Of a stretch of DNA of 64,000 bases, positions 26,747 through 33,641 are shown in pieces. The stretch comes from Sulfurimonas sp. HSL3-2 (lineage in GTDB: Bacteria > Campylobacterota > Campylobacteria > Campylobacterales > Sulfurimonadaceae), in assembly GCF_039645965.1 (NCBI RefSeq), contig NZ_CP147917.1:124001-188000 (forward strand). Reading direction: 5' to 3'. The translations under genes were made by a program, and so were the position numbers. Every line of letters starts with the position of its first letter. Position 1 is the stretch's first letter. A model generated the notes under the pieces. The model did no database searches. It saw nothing but the letters and a program-made list of their open reading frames with translations, and had not been told where the DNA came from.

Positions 26747-28009
26747 GTGAACAAAAATCTCGTAAATAAGATACTTATTACGGTTGGTTTTTTATTCATA
26801 TACCGCTTACTGGCATACGTGCCAGTACCTGGTGTTGATGCATCTGTCATCGCCTCTTTCTTCGATAACCACAGCAATGATGCTTTAGGTCTTATGAATA
26901 TGTTCAGTGGTAACGCTGTTCAACGTCTGTCTATTATCTCTCTTGGAATCATGCCTTATATTACCGCTTCTATTATTATGGAGCTTCTTGCGGCGACATT
27001 CCCTAACCTGGCTCAAATGAAAAAAGAGCGTGACGGTATGGTGAAATATATGCAGATCATTCGTTATGCGACTATCGTAATCACAATCGTTCAAGCTATC
27101 GGAGTAAGTATAGGTTTACAAAGTATGACTGGACCAAGCGGAAATAGTGCTATCTTAATAGATCATAACACATTCCTTTTATTGTCTGCAGTTTCTATGC
27201 TTGCCGGAACTATGCTTCTTATGTGGATAGGAGAACAGATAACTCAAAGCGGTATCGGAAACGGTATATCTTTAATTATCTTTGCTGGTATCGTATCAGC
27301 TATTCCTACTGCTATAGGACATACATTTACAATGATCAATACAGGTGAGATGAGTTTTATCACTCTTATCGCTGTTGTTGCTCTAATCCTTGGAACAATA
27401 GGTGTAATCATATATGTTGAGCTTGGAGAGCGTCGTGTACCTGTTACATACGCTAAAAAGACTATGATGCAAAATCAAAACAAACGTGTGATGAACTATA
27501 TTCCGATCAAAGTGAATCTATCAGGTGTTATTCCTGTTATCTTTGCTAGTGCGATACTTATGTTTCCGATGACAGTGCTTTCAAGCAGTCAGAATCCTAC
27601 AGTACAAGCAGTAGCGGATTTCATGAGTCCTGGTAGTTACTTCTTTGAATTTTTAACATTTTTGTTTGTTGTGTTCTTTGCGTTCTTTTACTCATCGATC
27701 ACATTCAATGCAAAAGATATATCTGAGAATTTAAAACGTCAAGGCGGCTTTATCCCTGGTATCCGTACCGGTGAAGCAACTAAAAACTTTTTAAATACGA
27801 CAGCTAGCAACCTTACTTTTACAGGTGCTCTTTACTTAGGTCTAGTGGCGACACTGCCTTTTATGATCATCAAAGGTATGGGTGTTCCGTTTTACTTCGG
27901 TGGAACGGCAGTACTGATCGTTGTTCAAGTCGCACTTGATACGATGAGAAAGATTGAAGCTCAGATATATATGAGTAAATACGAAACTCTAAGCGCGGTT
28001 GGCTTGTAA
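26747..28009 (+). CDS. secY: Protein translocase subunit SecY
   Basis: SecY is the channel of the Sec translocon in the inner membrane. The 420-residue protein shows ten hydrophobic segments, the plug-region VPVPGVDASV near residue 25, LGIMPYITASIIMELL in TM2, the basic cytosolic loop VELGERRVPVTYAKK, and GGFIPGIRTGEAT before TM9. Translation begins at GTG 26747, two bases after the rplO stop, so it is coupled to the ribosomal genes. Confidence 0.97.
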   Translation: MNKNLVNKILITVGFLFIYRLLAYVPVPGVDASVIASFFDNHSNDALGLMNMFSGNAVQRLSIISLGIMPYITASIIMELLAATFPNLAQMKKERDGMVKYMQIIRYATIVITIVQAIGVSIGLQSMTGPSGNSAILIDHNTFLLLSAVSMLAGTMLLMWIGEQITQSGIGNGISLIIFAGIVSAIPTAIGHTFTMINTGEMSFITLIAVVALILGTIGVIIYVELGERRVPVTYAKKTMMQNQNKRVMNYIPIKVNLSGVIPVIFASAILMFPMTVLSSSQNPTVQAVADFMSPGSYFFEFLTFLFVVFFAFFYSSITFNAKDISENLKRQGGFIPGIRTGEATKNFLNTTASNLTFTGALYLGLVATLPFMIIKGMGVPFYFGGTAVLIVVQVALDTMRKIEAQIYMSKYETLSAVGL

Positions 28010-28011
28010 AA

Positions 28012-28770
28012 ATGGCAATTGCTCTTAGAAAACCTCAAGAGATAGAAAAACTTCGAGCCGCTAACAAGATTGTTGGCGGCGCTTTAAAACTTCTTCAAGA
28101 AAATACAAAAGTCGGAATTTCATTAAAAGAGTTAGATGCTATGGCTGAAGATTATATCAGAAGTCACGGTGCAAAACCATCTTTTAAAGGTCTGTACGGT
28201 TTTCCAAATGCCGTGTGTACATCTTTAAATGAGGTTATAATTCACGGGATCCCGTCTGACTATAGACTGCAAGAGGGTGACACTATCGGCTACGATATCG
28301 GCACTGAACTTGACGGTTATTTTGGAGATGCAGCGATCTCTGTCGGTGTTGGCAAGATAAGTGCAGAGGACGAGGCGTTGATCGCATGTGCGAAAGACAG
28401 CTTGTATTATGCTATTGAAAACATCAAAGAGGGGATGCGTTTTAAAGAGTTGTCTCTTTTACTTGAGAACTTTATACTCGATAGAGGCTTTGTTCCTCTA
28501 AGAAATTTTTGCGGTCACGGTATCGGCAAAAAACCTCATGAAGAGCCAGAGATTCCAAACTATCTTGAGGGAGGCAATCCCAAAGCTGGTCCAAAAATCA
28601 AAAATGGTATGGTTTTTTGTATAGAACCGATGATATGTCAAAAAGAGTCAAAGCCTATTATCTTAGATAACGGCTGGGATGTAGTTAGTACCGACGGTTT
28701 ACGCGGTTCACATTATGAGCATACTGTCGCTGTAGTTGGTGGCAAGGCTGAAATTTTATCTCTACCATAA
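28012..28770 (+). CDS. map: Methionine aminopeptidase, type I
   Basis: Removes the initiator methionine from nascent proteins. The 252-residue protein has the five metal ligands of the family: two Asp in [18 protein letters not shown], His in [19 protein letters not shown], Glu in VFCIEPMIC and Glu in [10 protein letters not shown]. It follows secY by two bases, an arrangement common in Gram-positive and Campylobacterota spc operons. Confidence 0.97.
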   Translation: MAIALRKPQEIEKLRAANKIVGGALKLLQENTKVGISLKELDAMAEDYIRSHGAKPSFKGLYGFPNAVCTSLNEVIIHGIPSDYRLQEGDTIGYDIGTELDGYFGDAAISVGVGKISAEDEALIACAKDSLYYAIENIKEGMRFKELSLLLENFILDRGFVPLRNFCGHGIGKKPHEEPEIPNYLEGGNPKAGPKIKNGMVFCIEPMICQKESKPIILDNGWDVVSTDGLRGSHYEHTVAVVGGKAEILSLP

Positions 28771-28789
28771 GAGAAACAAGGATTTAAAG

Positions 28790-29008
28790 ATGGCAAAATC
28801 AGATGTTATCGAGGTTGATGGCAAGATTGTTGAAGCTTTACCAAATGCAACATTTCGTGTAGAGCTTGATAATGGTCACATTATCTTGTGTCATATCGCT
28901 GGAAAGATGCGTATGCACTATATAAAGATATTACCGGGTGACCGTGTAAAACTAGAACTAACTCCATACAGTCTAGATAAAGGTCGTATTACTTATAGAT
29001 ATAAGTAA
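28790..29008 (+). CDS. infA: Translation initiation factor IF-1
   Basis: IF-1 occupies the A site during initiation. The 72-residue S1-type OB-fold protein starts [20 protein letters not shown] and ends [16 protein letters not shown], both invariant. The ATG at 28790 has AAGGA upstream. It is the last gene of the operon: rpmJ, rpsM, rpsK, rpsD, rpoA and rplQ do not follow and must be elsewhere. Confidence 0.98.
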   Translation: MAKSDVIEVDGKIVEALPNATFRVELDNGHIILCHIAGKMRMHYIKILPGDRVKLELTPYSLDKGRITYRYK

Positions 29009-29016
29009 TTGTTACT

Positions 29017-29062
29017 CCTTACATGTAAGCTTTTATACCCAAAAGGCACTTTGCATGTAAGG
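29017..29062. terminator. Palindrome pair / possible terminator between infA and the rhodanese gene
   Basis: CCTTACATG at 29017-29025 pairs with CATGTAAGG at 29054-29062, forming a 9-bp stem in the 56-base gap between two convergent genes. The left arm is also a full copy of the recurrent palindrome CTTACATGTAAG (29018-29029). There is no long T-run, so intrinsic termination is only a suggestion. Confidence 0.35.
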
Positions 29063-29064
29063 TC

Positions 29065-29949
29065 TTACTTCTTAAATAGTTCCCACTTAAAACGCTCCAT
29101 CGGAGTATCATCACTATTTCCCCACTCCCTTAACGAAGCATCATAGAGTTTAGCATTTTTAAAACCCAGATGACTGTAAAGAATATACCAGTTCATAGAA
29201 GCCTGTAACCCACCGGTACAGTAAAGTATCACTTCATCATCACTGTTTAGTCCGTATCCGGTTAAAAAGATCTCTTTTAGTTCATCATCAGAGCGCAGAG
29301 TCTCATCTTTTAAAAACTTATCTCCCCAAAAACTCGACATAGCACCTTTAATGTGTCCTGCACGTTTTACACCTTTTGAAAGTGCTGTCCCATAGTATAG
29401 ACCGGTCGGACGTGCATCTAGCATAGCGACTTTGCCTATGCTGTTTTTTACATAGTCAATATCGACTAGGATATTTGGATTGTATTCTGCTGTAAAGTTC
29501 CCTTTACGTGCAGAGACAGTGTCTGTTGACGATAAAAGATTGCTTTGGAATGTCCATGCCAAGTATCCGCCGTCTAAAATAGATATATTTTTCGCACCGT
29601 TTACTATAAGGGCGAGTGCGACATAGCTCTCTTGCAGGAGTTCTTTTTCATTACCGTGTCCATATATTACTATCTCAGAATCATTATTTATACCGAGTGA
29701 TTGAGCCAGTTTTTCTATCTCATTTGAGGATTTCATGATCTGGTATGAGCCGACTTTATTTCTAAATTTTGCAATATCTACCTGCAGGGCATTATTTATG
29801 TGCCCTTTTTTATATGTTTTATAGTCAGTAACGTCTAGAAGAACTAAGTTTGAGTCGTTTATCTTTTGTTGAAGTTCACTTACGGATATGAACCCCTGTG
29901 ATGCGAAAAGAGTGAAAGAAAAAAATAGTAATGCTAAAAATAGCTTCAT
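29065..29949 (-). CDS. Periplasmic two-domain rhodanese (thiosulfate sulfurtransferase-like)
   Basis: A 294-residue exported protein with signal peptide MKLFLALLFFSFTLFASQG. Two rhodanese domains follow: the first (about 20-145) keeps VLLDVTDYKTYKKGHI and LDGGYLAW but lacks a catalytic Cys; the second (about 165-290) has DARPTGLYYGTALSKGVKRAGHIKGA and the active-site loop YCTGGLQAS with Cys near residue 244. This is the TST/SseA layout. A role in periplasmic thiosulfate or sulfane-sulfur handling would suit a sulfur-oxidising bacterium, but the donor is not known. Its start shares a base with the end of the chorismate mutase gene upstream. Confidence 0.88.
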   Translation of the reverse strand: MKLFLALLFFSFTLFASQGFISVSELQQKINDSNLVLLDVTDYKTYKKGHINNALQVDIAKFRNKVGSYQIMKSSNEIEKLAQSLGINNDSEIVIYGHGNEKELLQESYVALALIVNGAKNISILDGGYLAWTFQSNLLSSTDTVSARKGNFTAEYNPNILVDIDYVKNSIGKVAMLDARPTGLYYGTALSKGVKRAGHIKGAMSSFWGDKFLKDETLRSDDELKEIFLTGYGLNSDDEVILYCTGGLQASMNWYILYSHLGFKNAKLYDASLREWGNSDDTPMERFKWELFKK

Positions 29950-30248
29950 TAAAATTTACCGCCGTTTCTAAACTCTGCTATCTCAGATTCAACCATCTCG
30001 TTGATCATGATCTTGTAGAGTTTAGATATAAGGTTTGGAGAAAGATTAAGCGAAAGGGCTTTACTGCGTACTTTTTGTATAACGGCATCGACGCGTTCTG
30101 GAGCTTTTACCTCTTCGACACTCTCTTTAAAAGAAGCTGCTTGATGAATATAGCGGTTTCTTTTTGCTATGAGTTCGACAATTTGATCGTCCAGTTTATC
30201 TATCTCTTCTCTTACCTCTTCGAGTGAAGAACATTGTTTAATACTCAT
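29949..30248 (-). CDS. Chorismate mutase, AroQ class
   Basis: A 99-residue all-helical AroQ-type chorismate mutase: EEVREEIDKLDDQIVELIAKRNRYIHQAASFK has the first-helix Arg and the Lys of the active site, followed by ERVDAVIQKVRSKA and LYKIMINEMVESEI. It converts chorismate to prephenate, the step to phenylalanine and tyrosine. The protein is stand-alone, not fused to prephenate dehydratase; a fused copy may exist elsewhere. It overlaps the rhodanese gene by one base, although no metabolic link is obvious. A pyruvate-lyase role (PchB-like) is less likely. Confidence 0.88.
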   Translation of the reverse strand: MSIKQCSSLEEVREEIDKLDDQIVELIAKRNRYIHQAASFKESVEEVKAPERVDAVIQKVRSKALSLNLSPNLISKLYKIMINEMVESEIAEFRNGGKF

Positions 30249-30411
30249 TTTTAATCCTTGATTAAGCTATTTATGAAAATATGGACTTTAACGGTATCTT
30301 ATCCGATAAAATATAAAAAAAACTGTAAAAAGATATATTATTTTTTTTATTAACACTACTGTAACTATTTTTGTGTAAAATTTTACTAATCCTTAAAATT
30401 CAAAGCTTGAT

Positions 30412-30444
30412 CTAAAAGTGATACGTCCCCAATATCACTTTTAG
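30412..30444 (-). terminator. Hairpin terminator at the end of the Mla-like operon
   Basis: A perfect 12-bp inverted repeat CTAAAAGTGATA / TATCACTTTTAG with a 9-base loop begins inside the stop codon of the lipoprotein gene. It is the strongest hairpin of this neighbourhood. The downstream minus-strand sequence is AT-rich but has no long T-run, so Rho-independent termination is likely but not certain. Confidence 0.55.
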
Positions 30445-31091
30445 TGATTTAAGATTTTCAACTTCTTATTTATCAGATCCCTTTCAGTAGAATCAGTTAC
30501 TTTTGTCTCATAAAACTTCATCCAGTTTATTACAGCTTTTTTATACCCGTAAAATGATGCTTCATCGATGATATTTTTTATACTTTTGGGATCCAAATAC
30601 TCTCTGATCAAAGAAGCAGCTACCATCTTCGAGACTATGTCATCCATCTTCTCTAACTCTTTTTGAGCATTTATATACTCTTTTTTCTGTACATATTCTG
30701 AAAAGTCCTGATACCTTGACGGCAGATTTTTTATATCATCTTTGGTGATCTTGTTTTGTAAGAATAGGGAGTAGCTGCGGAGTTCATCGGATGTTACAAG
30801 ATCATCTAACTCTTTGTACTTCTTACAGTCGTCATCTTCTAAAACGCTTACATGTAAGGCACATTCACTGAGATAAATCCTCGCTAGTGTATTTAGGTCT
30901 GCACTTTGTTTTGCATATTTTACGGCACGTTTCATATCTGTGTTTGCCAGATTGTCTTCACCTTTGAGATAGTATTTTTTATAGCTCTCATAGGCGTTGA
31001 TGCTATTTATCTGCCAATCATTTTTTGGTGTCGTAAAAGAGCAGGCACTGAGTAAAAGAAGGCTGCATGCAAGGAGGATATATCTTATCAT
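30441..31091 (-). CDS. Lipoprotein of the Mla-like operon
   Basis: A 216-residue lipoprotein. The signal peptide MIRYILLACSLLLLSAC has a lipobox LSAC with Cys17 as the lipidation site. The mature part is helical with TPR/Sel1-like character (KRAVKYAKQSADLNTLARIYLSECAL) but no clear named domain. It overlaps mlaD by 4 bases and is the last gene of the operon. In Campylobacter jejuni an outer-membrane lipoprotein gene ends the related Cj1646-Cj1649 cluster; by analogy this could be the MlaA/MlaC-like partner. The function is inferred from place only. A palindrome copy (CTTACATGTAAG) is at 30847-30858. Confidence 0.75.
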   Translation of the reverse strand: MIRYILLACSLLLLSACSFTTPKNDWQINSINAYESYKKYYLKGEDNLANTDMKRAVKYAKQSADLNTLARIYLSECALHVSVLEDDDCKKYKELDDLVTSDELRSYSLFLQNKITKDDIKNLPSRYQDFSEYVQKKEYINAQKELEKMDDIVSKMVAASLIREYLDPKSIKNIIDEASFYGYKKAVINWMKFYETKVTDSTERDLINKKLKILNH

Positions 31092-32023
31092 GGTAGCACG
31101 ACCTCGCTTTTTTTATCGTCTTGGAGCAGGGCGTCTACTTTGTCCATTACTTTATTTGTCTTGTCGATGCCTATCACTATCTGCTCTTTTATAGTTGTCA
31201 AGTCTTTGTTGTAACCGCCGACAGCCTTTACAGTACCGTCTAGTGTTTTTAGTTTTTGCTGTATGTCTTTCATGATGATGTTTAGGTTTTTTAGTGCTTC
31301 GCTGGAAGGTTTCACTATACTGTCGTCAAGTCCGCCCATGATCTTGTCTAGTTTGATGCTGATCTCATGGATCTGCTTCATAGTCTTTTGTGTGTCGTTT
31401 AAAGAAGCTATAAGCGCATCGGTACTGTTTTGATCACCTGTTATGCTTGTAAGCAGCGATTTATTGTGTGCAATACGGCTCGTGAAAGTATCGATGTTCT
31501 TCATCGTATGCACAAGTTCACCGCTATCGCTTGAGAGCCTTGAGGTGATAGCTTCGATATTGTCGATGATCTTGATCATCTTCGTGATAGCAGGTTGAAG
31601 TTTTGTGATCATATCGTTGATATCGTCGCTTTCTAACAGTTCTAAGGTCGAGTTTGGTTTTAAAGGGGTGTTGCCTACTGTTGTCAAGACTTCTATATGC
31701 GGAGATCCGATAAGCGGTTTTACCAGCAGAAGCATAGAGTAGTCGCAAACCCATTTGCTGTTTTCTTTTGCGACTGAAAACACAAGATGGACATTGCCGT
31801 CATCGGTGAGTTTTATGTCATCGATAGTTCCTATGTCAAAACCGGAATATGAAAGAGGCATACCGACTTTAAACGGAGCCGCACTTGCAGCATAAAAGTT
31901 ATAGCTGTATCTTTTTTCAAAAGCGCCTTTCTCTTTTAAGATAAGGTAGAAAAAAATGGTTAAAACGCTTATAAGAAGAATAACGAAGATACCGACTGCA
32001 AGCTTCATCCGACTATATTGCAT
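31088..32023 (-). CDS. mlaD: MCE/MlaD-family substrate-binding protein
   Basis: A 311-residue periplasmic protein anchored by an N-terminal helix (KLAVGIFVILLISVLTIFFYLIL). One MCE domain follows (about 38-118; FKVGMPLSYSGFDIGTIDDIKLTDDG), then a long helical region (130-300), as in MlaD-type proteins that form hexameric rings carrying phospholipids between membranes. It lies between the permease/ATPase-like genes and the lipoprotein gene, overlapping both by short stretches. The family call is firm; the direction of lipid transport is unknown. Confidence 0.88.
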   Translation of the reverse strand: MQYSRMKLAVGIFVILLISVLTIFFYLILKEKGAFEKRYSYNFYAASAAPFKVGMPLSYSGFDIGTIDDIKLTDDGNVHLVFSVAKENSKWVCDYSMLLLVKPLIGSPHIEVLTTVGNTPLKPNSTLELLESDDINDMITKLQPAITKMIKIIDNIEAITSRLSSDSGELVHTMKNIDTFTSRIAHNKSLLTSITGDQNSTDALIASLNDTQKTMKQIHEISIKLDKIMGGLDDSIVKPSSEALKNLNIIMKDIQQKLKTLDGTVKAVGGYNKDLTTIKEQIVIGIDKTNKVMDKVDALLQDDKKSEVVLP

Positions 32024-32409
32024 GAATCTCCCTCGTAATTTGACTGATTGTTTTTCATATCTACTATTATTATATCTTTTTTTATGTCCAGTTTATAGAT
32101 AATTTCCGCTATATCTTTTATACTGGTCAGTGTCGTGATAAAGCTAAAGGGTGTGACGATCACGATCCTTTTACAGTCACCTACCATCGCACGCAGCAGC
32201 ATGGCGCAGAAGATCTCGAACTCACTGCATTGGGGAGCTCTTTTATGAGCTATATCCTCCAATGAGATGAGTTTTAAAAGCTCTAATGCTTCCGCTTCTG
32301 CTTTTACCACCTGTTTATGGGCATGAACCTCTTGTATAATGGCGATGTTTTCTATGATATCAAGGTTTGATATAAGAGGGATATGCTCTTTGATTATAGT
32401 CGCATCCAA
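32005..32409 (-). CDS. Degenerate MlaF/ABC ATPase-like protein without P-loop
   Basis: A ~134-residue protein lying exactly where the MlaF ATPase gene should be, between mlaE and mlaD. LISNLDIIENIAII resembles the loop after the Q-loop of ABC ATPases (LFDSLTVFENVAL), LKLISLEDIAHKRAPQCSEFEIFCAMLLRAMVGDCKRIVIVTP aligns in part with the signature/Walker B region, but LSGG is replaced by CSEFE and the Walker B DE is gone. No Walker A can be present, because the frame is open only about 30 codons further upstream into the mlaE end. The start is uncertain: TTG 32409, CTG 32454 or ATT 32466. It is probably expressed (frame intact, overlaps mlaD by 19 bases) but cannot hydrolyse ATP by itself. Confidence 0.6.
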   Translation of the reverse strand: MDATIIKEHIPLISNLDIIENIAIIQEVHAHKQVVKAEAEALELLKLISLEDIAHKRAPQCSEFEIFCAMLLRAMVGDCKRIVIVTPFSFITTLTSIKDIAEIIYKLDIKKDIIIVDMKNNQSNYEGDSCNIVG

Positions 32410-32456
32410 AAGCGAGTTTACATACTCTTCCAGTTCACTGTAATGATGAAACAGTT

Positions 32457-33245
32457 TTATATTAATTGCAGAAGTAATGATAACACCTCGATAAAAAAGA
32501 TAGCGATAAAGAGCTTAACCATACCGTTTAAGACGGAGATAGGGATGGCACTGTAACTTTGCAGGGTTTTTAATCCGCTGTATATGGGAATAAGCATGAT
32601 AACAAATCCGAATGCAGCACTCTTTGCGACCAGGACAACTAAGTCTTTGACTTCGATGGCGCTGATAAGCATCTTGACATAGGAGTTCATATCCATTCCC
32701 ATATAAAACAGTGTAAAAATGTACCCGCTGCTCAGCATGATGATCGCAAATATCAGGGAGAGTGAAGTGACACTTATCATCCCGGCAAATATTCTCGGGA
32801 TAAAAAGATAGTCGATAAGATCGATCTTAAAATGCTCAAGTGTCGCTAGTTCATGGTTTACTTTCATAACTGCTATCTCAGTGTTTACGGCCGTACTTGA
32901 GCGAAGTGAGATAAGAAGGGCGGTAAAAAACGGGGCAAACTCATCAAGTGTGAAGTTGATGATAATGGAACCTATCTGGTCTTGAAGAGAGTACTCAAAT
33001 GCTAAAGAGACGACGAAACCGATAATGATAGAACCAAATAAAAATGCTAAAAATATGAAAAAAGGGATGATCTCGACGGCGGTAAAGTATATCTGTTTTG
33101 TGAGTACCATGATCATCGCAGGATTGTAGCTTTTTGGTCTTAACATATGGACCATACAGATGACAGCAAATTTCATCGCCTCATAAATCGACGAACCGCC
33201 TCTTATAGTACTGCTACCGATCTTTTCTACAAAATTTACAATCAC
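32457..33245 (-). CDS. mlaE: MlaE-family permease, divergent
   Basis: A 262-residue integral membrane protein with about five to six helices. The MlaE-family core is DEFAPFFTALLISLRSSTAVNTEIAVMKVNHELATLEHFKID, corresponding to the conserved E-xxP-ltal-xxxxR-x-GaaxaAElgxM region, followed by RIFAG and a C-terminal VKSAAFGFVIMLIPIYSGL-like stretch. The usual N-terminal STAS domain of Campylobacterota homologues is lacking. Sequence divergence from textbook MlaE is clear, which matches the loss of ATPase motifs in the neighbouring protein. It is the likely first core gene of the mla-like operon. Confidence 0.82.
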   Translation of the reverse strand: MIVNFVEKIGSSTIRGGSSIYEAMKFAVICMVHMLRPKSYNPAMIMVLTKQIYFTAVEIIPFFIFLAFLFGSIIIGFVVSLAFEYSLQDQIGSIIINFTLDEFAPFFTALLISLRSSTAVNTEIAVMKVNHELATLEHFKIDLIDYLFIPRIFAGMISVTSLSLIFAIIMLSSGYIFTLFYMGMDMNSYVKMLISAIEVKDLVVLVAKSAAFGFVIMLIPIYSGLKTLQSYSAIPISVLNGMVKLFIAIFFIEVLSLLLQLI

Positions 33246-33304
33246 TTTTATACACCTTTGTATAATTATGCTCTACTTTACCTTAGAATAGCGAAAAATC
33301 AGTG

Positions 33305-33616
33305 TTAGTAAAAGAGCCAGATAAGCAGACCGAAACCTATACTTAAGTTGAGCCAGCTGACGCCGTCTTCAAACATCATGACAAGAAGTTCATAATAGTA
33401 CTGCATCTGTGTACTGTTTGGTTGCAGAAGTTGTGCATTCGCATACGCTGTTATATCTGTTCCGTAAAAAAATGCGATCACTTCAGGCAGTATAAAAAAG
33501 AGTACGACTCCTAAAAATCCCCATATAGTTTTTTGAGGCTTCATCGAAACTATCGCTTTTTTAGTAGCAGGATTCTGTGCTATTTGTCTGGCTTTTGCTT
33601 TTAGTCTTTGTTTCAT
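33305..33616 (-). CDS. Small two-helix membrane protein
   Basis: A 103-residue protein with a very basic N-terminus (MKQRLKAKARQIAQNPATKKA) and two hydrophobic segments (IWGFLGVVLFFILPEVIAFFYG and LSIGFGLLIWLFY). I do not recognise a family. It is 59 bases upstream of mlaE and 25 bases downstream of the GGDEF-EAL gene on the same strand, so it may belong to either transcript. The basic start with no cleavage site suggests it stays in the inner membrane with the N-terminus inside. Confidence 0.6.
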   Translation of the reverse strand: MKQRLKAKARQIAQNPATKKAIVSMKPQKTIWGFLGVVLFFILPEVIAFFYGTDITAYANAQLLQPNSTQMQYYYELLVMMFEDGVSWLNLSIGFGLLIWLFY

Positions 33617-33641
33617 CTTTCTCTTTAGTTAAATAAAAAGT

